DNA of 64,000 nt from Apostichopus japonicus. Lineage: Eukaryota > Echinodermata > Holothuroidea > Aspidochirotida > Stichopodidae. Position numbers and translations under genes: made by a program. The DNA lies in NCBI RefSeq assembly GCF_037975245.1, contig NC_092573.1:6171001-6235000 (forward strand). The letters run 5' to 3'. The notes beneath the pieces are model-generated. The model did not search any database. It saw nothing but the letters and a program-made list of their open reading frames with translations, and was not told the origin of the DNA. Positions 56,214 through 64,000 of this stretch are shown in pieces; position 1 is the stretch's first letter, and the number at the start of each line of letters is the position of its first letter.

Positions 56214-59200
56214 ACGCAGCTGAATAGTATTTCACATTGGATGACAACAAATCATACAAGCGCATGAAGGAGACCGATTGATCTGATGCTCGCAGCCCAA
56301 AAAATGGTTAAGAAAAATCCCAACTATAACAAGATCATTTTATGAATTTTGTGTTCCAATGCTTCATGTTAATGCTAATCTCAATCTTACTTAACATCCG
56401 CCAACATAACTATGAAAGTTTGTGATTTTCCAGGATTTGTTTTCCCTTCATATTAATCGGTTTTGGTCACATGCGTGCACACGCTTGTGTGAGATGATGT
56501 CGATGGCCTTTTCAAATCTAGTCTTTAAAAATTATATTTCGTTATTTTGACAAGTGAAATTGAACTCCAAAATTTTTAGCTTTTTCTTCAGCGACGAAAT
56601 GCTGCAAATTTGATTACTCACTTGCTCAACAAGTTGGAAATCTAGCAAAATAAGAAATGTATCTTAATTGGTCAAGTATCTTATTTTGAGTAACATTTTA
56701 GAGGGTTTGAATAAAATCTTGACCAAAAGCCAAAGAAAACAAAAAGATCGGATTTGATGTCCACAAGAGTGTTCGTCAGCTGTGTTATCTCATAGAACAC
56801 ACTTAATCCAGTCCCCTTGCTTCTTGTTACGTTATTTGAATGTTACCATGGGAGAAAAACTCGGTTCAACTACCCAGTTTCGACCTTTTTTATGTTATTC
56901 GTTATTCAAATCAATATTTTCCTTATTTACCAATTATTTTGACATTCTTGAGCCATTGTCATCTGAACTATTATTCAGTCTATAGTTAATGTTTACTAAA
57001 AAACTTGCGGTAAGAAGAATATAATATAGTTATAAATATAATTAATAAATATATTATATTTTCCGACATTAAGGCATCATAATATTAACCTTTGGTCAGC
57101 CGCCTCATACTGACAAAGATCTTTCGACCGATATTTTTCTTTCATATTTGTGACCAGTTTTGATATGTCCTGGAGCTCTTAAGCTTCCAGGAGCTCTTAA
57201 GCTTCCACTTGGTTGAGATAAGCCATTAAAAGCTGATCAATAAATAATTAAATAAATAAATAAAGAAGATTGTTATATGAACTTAACCAAATAGAAGAAT
57301 GGGCATATTGTTATTTTCTATAATATAGAATATTTAATATTCTGATATCCTGATATTAGCTACGTCTCCTTTGGGGATTCAAAATTTGCTCACGTGATGC
57401 AAAGCTAAGCATCAAGCAAACACAAGTTTACTTCCAAAGAATAATGGAACCTGCTTCAGCGTTTAAGCGTTATAATTGAATACATCAAAACTAGCATATT
57501 CTAGCATTATATATCCTCTGAGCAAACACGGAACAATGCACAAAGGCCCTCATATGGCGCCTACCGTTGGAAGATTCTCTACATCTTTATTGATATATTT
57601 ATTACATTCATTTTGTTTATATCTTTGATTAATGTTTATCTTTAATTGCTTAAATTTGTATACTAAGAAATATTTTGCGTGGTTGAAATCGTTGATGGTA
57701 ATCTTAAATATTTGAATTTATACTTGAATAAGTTAATGTCAATGATGGTAATTTATATATCACTATTGTCTACTTGTCTGTAATAATTTGCGAAATCATC
57801 ACGAATGTCGCCTTGATTTGTTAGAAGGCACTCGATTATCAATCGTAAATAATATGATCATCCCGGAAGAGATATTCATCTACAAAGAAGATATATGCAA
57901 AAATGCTGCTTGGTGTCATTTCAACACCGGAGGGGAGGGTGGGGGGTTCATGCTGACAGTGGGTAAGCTTGTTTCCCGCGAGTGTGTTTTGCCAGTTCTG
58001 GGGCAGCCCCCCCCCCCTCCCCAATGAAGTCAGCATTCCTGTTTCAGTACGCCAATACTCCTCTTGTATGTCTGCGCTTTCATTATTTTCTGCCCAATTT
58101 ATTTTTTCTTATCATAGAAATTGGTCTCATTATACCCCCTTATATTTATCCATCCGAAATGTTGCTTGTTAAGGTTTAATTTGTCCTGACCTGTAGGAGT
58201 TTTGCGACAGGAGAGGCCCCAGTTAAAATATGTGGCATTTCAATTTCAGGCTCAACTATGTCACCCTTTCAAACAAAAGGGAAGAAGAAAAATGAAAAGG
58301 TATCTGTTATCATGGAGACAAATTTATAAGCACTGTAAACGATATGAATGCTTCCGTTGTTGAATTTAACCGTCTAGCCCAGTATGACAAACCGCTGCAA
58401 TAACGTTGATTTTCTTCTCCTATAACACACCTCGGAAACTCTTTTATATATTTTTAAACATTTACTGCTGCAAATTCTGGCAATGTTTCCCTGCGAGAGT
58501 CAGGAAAGGCTCAATCTCTTTCAAAATTTCAAGTCAAAAATTAAATGTCATCTTCTTTGCAACAATTCCTGCCACATGAGTCATTAATCTCATAATCTTT
58601 GGAATTTGGTATCTTTCGTACTTGACTTTTCCTATAACCTTTGTCTCTCTCCCCCCCCCCCCCCCCTCTCTCTAGATTATACATTGCGTAGTCCTACTTG
58701 TTAAAGATTATAACTACGTTGTTAAACATTTATATTTCCTATACTGTCCTTCATATGTTATATTCTTTTTCCCTCACTTTTTTTTAAAAATATTTTCTGT
58801 TCAATTTGCATATATGAGAATAAAGTTGAAGTTTTGAACTTGTTCTTGCCCTTGACCGGAAGTGACATCATACTCAATTCGATGGAAGTTTCGGATACCT
58901 AATGTGATACAGTTGCTATTCATCTTAATATCCTTTCATTTTTATAGTAATATAGGTCTTTGGCTTTGACTGTACGTGAATTGGTGCAATGAATGCTTAA
59001 AGCGGCCCTTTGTGTTAATTTTGATAAATCTCGATATTCTTTCGAACGATTCTAGATCCTAAAAGACTGCAGCTCATTTTTGCATTGTTTTGTTTTTGTT
59101 TTGAGACAAAATTAACAACAATAAACAAACGTTTGATTAGATCTCTGATGCTCTTTGTATGCAATAATATTAACAAATAACAAAGGTTCTGGGCGGACGA

Positions 59201-59872
59201 AATTTTAGGTTGACCCTACATATCGGCGTTGATGAAAGGTGCAATTCATTTCACAATTTTTAGAATTTATACCAATATTTAAAAAATTTCACATTTTATC
59301 ATCTAACATTTTTTTCTGACATACGGATATTTTAGTATAACATTTCAATATCAAACATGACATGCTGATGATAGTTTGTAACACCCTGATATGTTTTCGT
59401 ATAAAACGTTGATATTATTTCTTAGGCTAACGACTTCTGATATTGGCTAATTTGCCAATCGATCCAAAGCGCCCGTGGATACTACGGGTGGCCATTTTTA
59501 TGACGCTGGATATCTGTATGTAAGTATGTGGGCGTAAGAACGCATGTGTGTGTGTCGGCGGGGAGCTATTTTGGTGACATTTAAGGTTATGCGTGGGTTT
59601 ATTAGACTTATATTTCATGAATATTAGGAAATTCTAGATTACGTGTTAGAGTGATTAATGTGCGTCACGTGTCACACATATGCAGACACTATCACGACTT
59701 AAATCTTAAAAAGTTTCAGAGGTCCCAAATTTAGTTAAAATACCACTTTTTCTTTTAAATTCTGGAATAACTTATTAAACAGCATAATTTAATATCAACT
59801 CGAGAGGTTGTATTTGTCAGTAGATGAAATGAACTCAGATTTTGTATTTGTTTGTTTTTTTGTTTTTTGCAG

Positions 59873-59949
59873 GACTAGAATTTTTCGGATTTCTACGGTC
59901 ACTGTCCCAAAAGGGTTGCACAGACCTTTAAATCGTATTAAACTGAGAG
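59873..59949 (+). other. Candidate non-coding exon of the plus-strand gene
   Basis: TTTGTTTTTTGCAG is a strong acceptor and GAGAG|GTAACT a good donor, 77 nt apart. Two frames are interrupted or short, so a 5' UTR exon fits best. No transcript evidence. Confidence 0.25.
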
Positions 59950-61173
59950 GTAACTAATCAACTATTGTTTTAAAATTGATTTTGTATAATACCGAACACC
60001 AGGAAAATTGTATTTTTTTTTTACTCAAAATTTCTCTTCCAATATCTCAGTGGAAAATTTACGATCAACGCTAATTTAATCTTGTCTCGTAATTAAGAGT
60101 TAGTATTACAGGACATTGTGTCTTATTGACCAATATTTCTTTTCATAGAATGAATGACGGAATTTGCTTACACTGAGAGTAAGGGTTTCGGAAGAAAAGG
60201 GGGGGGGGGGGTGTCTGGAGTTTAAATGTTTTCGGAATGAACACAATGAATCCTTTCTTTCGAAGAAACTGGGTTAGGCAACAAAGTTCAGCTCCCCAAC
60301 GATACTTACAAATCTATGGTTATCTTATGGTTAGCAAGCATTGTACAATAGACTATAGATTTACATTCGTTGGGTACATAGGACAATCAATGTTATACGT
60401 GATGTTACGTACCATCAGTTTACAAATATCTCTATATATATACTCTCGTCTGTAATGAAAATACCACCCACAATTATGAATACTATATTTGAAAGATATC
60501 GGCTATGTTAATTTGATCCATCACCAGTTTGTATAGTATATATGCATATTCATAGGCTGTAAGGTGGATTTCTGTAGCCGTCTCCATACCCATTGTGACG
60601 TTTTCCTTTGTGACGTCATGTAAACTCGAAATACTTAATTTAGTTTAGACATAGTAGGCCTATTAAGCTGAGTTTGTTCTTATTGTCTGTCGAGTTAGAG
60701 TCTGTATATGCCGTAAGGTCGGTGAGGTACTTTAAATGAATTTTGACAGTTGCTGGGTGGGTTTTAGCATAATTACGGTTGTTTTTATGGTAACATACGT
60801 AATGCTAAGTTCATAGAACCTTTTTTCCCCTTTTCCCCTTAAATTAAATATGATCAGCGGTAGGATTAGGTTCGCAAACTTAATGCATATAACCTTTGGC
60901 AAGATTAGGTTATACGTTTGATTCTCTTATCTTGGATTAGTCTATGGAATATATTGTTTATGTTTTTTATGTTTTTTTATTTCTGTGACCACCCACTCTA
61001 CTATTTTGATAGCATCTCATCTTATTTATTCATTAACCAAAATCTTTGAAACAACTAATCGTTCTAAACAATGGACATTAAGTCTTGAAAATAGTAGAAG
61101 TTATTAAGTTTATATGTTTCTCTCTTCTTTATCAGTTTATCAGTTTATCATTTATTCATTCGCATGGGCGACC

Positions 61174-61195
61174 ATGGAGGAGGAAAAAATATCAG
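61174..61195 (+). CDS. Start exon of an unidentified plus-strand gene
   Basis: GCGACCATGGAGG is a strong Kozak context with A at -3 and G at +4. The exon reads MEEEKIS and ends TCAG before GTAATC in phase 1. The upstream ATG at 61164 is out of this frame. The next exon at 63382 continues in phase. Short, so the call rests on Kozak, splice and phase agreement. Confidence 0.5.
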
Positions 61196-61389
61196 GTAAT
61201 CGAATAGGTTATTATCAGTATGATTTTTGTTTTATTTGATTTAGAGAGAGAGATAGAGGGATAGGTGGAGAGAGAAACTTAGAGACTCAGTGTACACAAA
61301 TATATAAATGCACACATATATAACACAAGTGCACAAAGAATATAATTGTATTCGCAAAATATTGAAATATAAAATTATTTAACGGGTAT

Positions 61390-62945
61390 GGTTCGCATTG
61401 AATATCTTAACTACAGTAGAATAAAACCATCAGTGAATCTCCTTTAGAACCCTTAAAAGTTCGCAGTCTTTTCCCTGAAGGCAGGAATTAGAAATAATCA
61501 ATTGCAGGGTGGGAATCATTTTTCAATATACTATCAACTCGTCTCAATGAGCGTTCCCTGGTAAAGTGAGTGAAGGGATATGCTGCATGGCCTGTACTGA
61601 TGATACGCTCAGCATTTCTTATGACAGATTCTAGTTTCCTATATGATCATTCTGATTCGCGCGACCAAACCAGACTAAAATGTTAGTAGTTAAAATACTT
61701 TCAATAATAGCACGATAAAACATTAATTTAAATATTTTCACTAATAGGATTTAAGAGTTCGCAACAAGAATGGTCTCTGACGTCCCCTTTTCGGTATCTC
61801 ATCTGTATTTGCGTTCCGCCGATCAGTTGTCCATATCATAAACGTACCTAGCAACTTATAAATGCGTTTACATGTTCCACAACAGATCATCATTAAAAAT
61901 AAGACAGTCATTTGTACTTTTGTTTCGTCTGAAGTCTTCAATTAATTCCATAGTTTTGTTCGCATTCAGAATCAAGTTTGTTATCGATGCACTATTTCAC
62001 AATGAGATCCACTTTGTCACGTTAGCCCCTTTCATCTTCGTTGATAATCAAACCAGTCACTGTAATTTCGTCTGCAAATTTAATGATTCGTGAGTTCTGG
62101 TCGGGGGCTTCACAATCGTATAGGTGAACAAAGAGTAGGCTACAAATAGCGGCAGCGGTGACGATACGCAAACCCTGTGGAGTACCTACTTCTGAGAGAA
62201 TGCTACTTACTCACTGGCGTATCGGAACATTTCTTTTGACATATGAGCCAAAGTTTCAAGTATCCTTATAAAAATAACATTTTCAACTGATCTGTTTGCG
62301 CGATAGGCAAATTGGAATAGATCCAAATCGGCAGGTAAACGAATTTCCAGAACGGTCAAAATGATGAAGCATTCGAACGTTTTCATTGGAACAGATGTAA
62401 GAGAACTGGTTAAAAAGTCATTGAAAACATGATATGTTTCCTTCTTTGTAACCTATTATTGCTCTTATTGCTCCTATTATTGCTTTCTTAAATGACCTAG
62501 AAACCTCTTACTAGCTCAGTAACCAATTAAACTTCAACTAAGCAGCTCGGCATATGTCTTCACCAGACTGGCGGTGATACAATCCGGTTCAGCATGCAGC
62601 TTTCCGTTCATTTAGCAGCTCAAATGTATGTTTTTTTTACCGAATTTCCGTCGATATACGTCAGTAACATCTCCGTTGTGCGATGGTGACGGCTGCTTAT
62701 TATTTTCTCTGTTGAAACGCGCATACAACTCATTGAGCTTATCCAGTAATTCTGCGTCGTGGGTGTCTATATTTTGCTCTTTACCCCTTTATATTGAATT
62801 AGCTCATACCACTCCCTGTTTCTCTCGATTTAGTGGTCTGAAACGTTTACTCAATGCGATCCTTCTGAGCTCTTTTAGCGATCTTAATGGCTTTCTGGAA
62901 GATATACTTTGTGCGGTGGCAAAGATCTGGATTGGGTGGTTTTAG
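61390..62945 (-). mobile_element. LINE (CR1/Rex1-like) reverse transcriptase remnant
   Basis: Minus-strand pieces in RT order: LLDKLNELYARFNRENNKQP; PDCITASLVKTYAELLS; LTSVPMKTFECF; DLDLFQFAYRANRSVE; IKFADEITVTGL (the FADD motif changed to FADE, about 62052-62090); a thumb segment ESILTSSILVWFGR; and FLPSGKRLRTFKGSK. Stops and frameshifts show it is dead. It lies antisense in the first intron of the plus-strand gene. Subfamily is a guess from motif style. Confidence 0.8.
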
Positions 62946-63381
62946 TCCGATACCCTTCATCCACGATGTGCTTTAAATTTTTTAATTTTGCCAAAACAGT
63001 TAAATGTTTACAAATAACAACAACATGAAGTAACAGTGATGAAAATCTGAAGTGAAGGATTGTAAGAAGTAAATAATTGGCACACACTATATGAACTTTA
63101 CTATCTTTACTCAAAAGGGGCCCATGTTAAAATAAAAAGAAACACAAAAACAAGCACTGGTCCCCAGCAAATGGCTGCTAGTTTCGTTCGCTTTAGGGCC
63201 CCATGTAATCTCCCTAGACCCACAGGTTCCAAAGTTAATTGTTACGCCGCTGGTGATGTATTATGACGTGGGAGGTATTAGATGTTGATCGAAAACAAGT
63301 TAATACAAAACATCAACTCTAAGAAATGTAGTGTTGATATTTTTGATTGACTTAAAGCCTCTTATTTCTTTTTAATCTTAG

Positions 63382-63456
63382 CGACAACCTTAAATTCTAA
63401 CGATGGGTATCCTCACCGGGCTCTTGAAGACGATATTATATCACTTATCTCGACAG
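63382..63456 (+). CDS. Second exon of the unidentified plus-strand gene
   Basis: Acceptor TTAATCTTAG, donor GTAAGT. Open in the phase delivered by the 61174 exon, reading TTLNSNDGYPHRALEDDIIS then LISTG, phase 1 out. The acidic, polar sequence resembles a cytoplasmic N-terminus; I do not recognise it. The gene continues beyond the window. Confidence 0.55.
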
Positions 63457-64000
63457 GTAAGTCGTTCATGTCAATGGAACGCCTAAGGCCAAATATATTG
63501 GTATGGTGAAGATATGGTCAAATTTAAATAGAATTGCTATATAGTAACATTACCTGCACTCATTTAATTTTTAATTTTATTAGTATTATTATATTTTTTT
63601 TAGGGAAGGGGGAGGGGGTGTTATTTTCTTGGAGCAAAACAAATCAATACTAAATTGATGCCTAAAGTCATCATCAATTAAACTCTAAAGGTACTACTCT
63701 AAAGGTTTCGCTAATAATTTCGTCCACAGTTTAAAGGAAGTGGACGACACTTTATTGCAAAACGCTATAAATCTGCAATTTGAACCATTTTTAAAAGGCA
63801 TGTACTTAAATGTCAAATATAGAAGGAGTTGTTTATTTCCTAACCAGTCATTAGTTAAAACAGCCTTTGAGTAATGAATTCGTCGGTAGTATAGTTTTCC
63901 ACAATAGCATCTGCTGACAGATCTAACATGCTTTACGGTGTTATAACACACATCAGTTTATACTGATTAAGGGCTGTCTTATTTGCAATTCAAACTAATC
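63457..64000. other. Intron of the plus-strand gene, nothing else seen
   Basis: No exon or repeat stands out before the window edge, apart from a short G-rich run near 63603-63620. Confidence 0.5.

Larger units (their letters stand above)
53063..59872. other. Intergenic space between two head-to-head genes
   Basis: No supported exon seen. It holds a G-rich block (55018-55092), a hairpin cluster with an ACAT run (56078-56213), an 18-bp tandem duplication (about 57172-57207) and poly-C runs (58010, 58650). Promoters and non-coding first exons of both genes probably lie here or close by. Confidence 0.5.

Noticed and set aside
62628-62945. Plus-strand 105-codon ORF
   Set aside because: It is the antisense shadow of the minus-strand LINE, whose translation shows clear reverse transcriptase-polyprotein motifs.

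Overview
The window is eukaryotic genomic DNA: AT-rich, intron-rich, and full of microsatellites and decayed transposons. It looks like a marine invertebrate, perhaps an echinoderm. That guess rests on the style of the TRPM protein and the repeat families and is weak; nothing here proves a taxon.

The centre of the window (about 5.1-48.25 kb, minus strand) is one apparently complete gene for a TRPM-family cation channel. I traced 25 coding exons (24 without a 6-nt microexon) by finding GT-AG boundaries whose phases agree and whose joined translation keeps TRPM homology order. The reading frame closes exactly: 3678 nt with the stop, 1225 residues. Order: short N-terminus, TRPM homology region (MHR), pre-S1 linker, S1-S6 with pore loop, TRP helix, coiled coil, stop. 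No C-terminal kinase or NUDT9-like domain follows, so this is a channel-only TRPM.

The 3' flank (1-5 kb) holds a degenerate minisatellite and a hAT-type MITE with perfect terminal repeats and an 8-bp target duplication. The TRPM introns hold large repeats: a ~650-bp GGAT array, a ~600-bp CAT array, a ~650-bp minisatellite, many TA arrays, tRNA-derived SINE fragments, a second MITE and an unassigned plus-strand ORF remnant near 40.4 kb. Five arrays lie directly upstream of TRPM splice acceptors.

Upstream of the TRPM start (48.9-53.1 kb) is a transposon nest: a SINE, a broken Ty3/Gypsy element with a MITE inserted in its integrase region, and the second copy of a ~560-bp repeat whose first copy is at 44.4-45.0 kb.

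On the plus strand at 61.17 kb a second gene appears to begin head-to-head with TRPM: a strong-Kozak ATG exon and one phase-matched second exon at 63.4 kb. It runs out of the window and its product is unknown. A minus-strand LINE reverse transcriptase remnant sits in its first intron.
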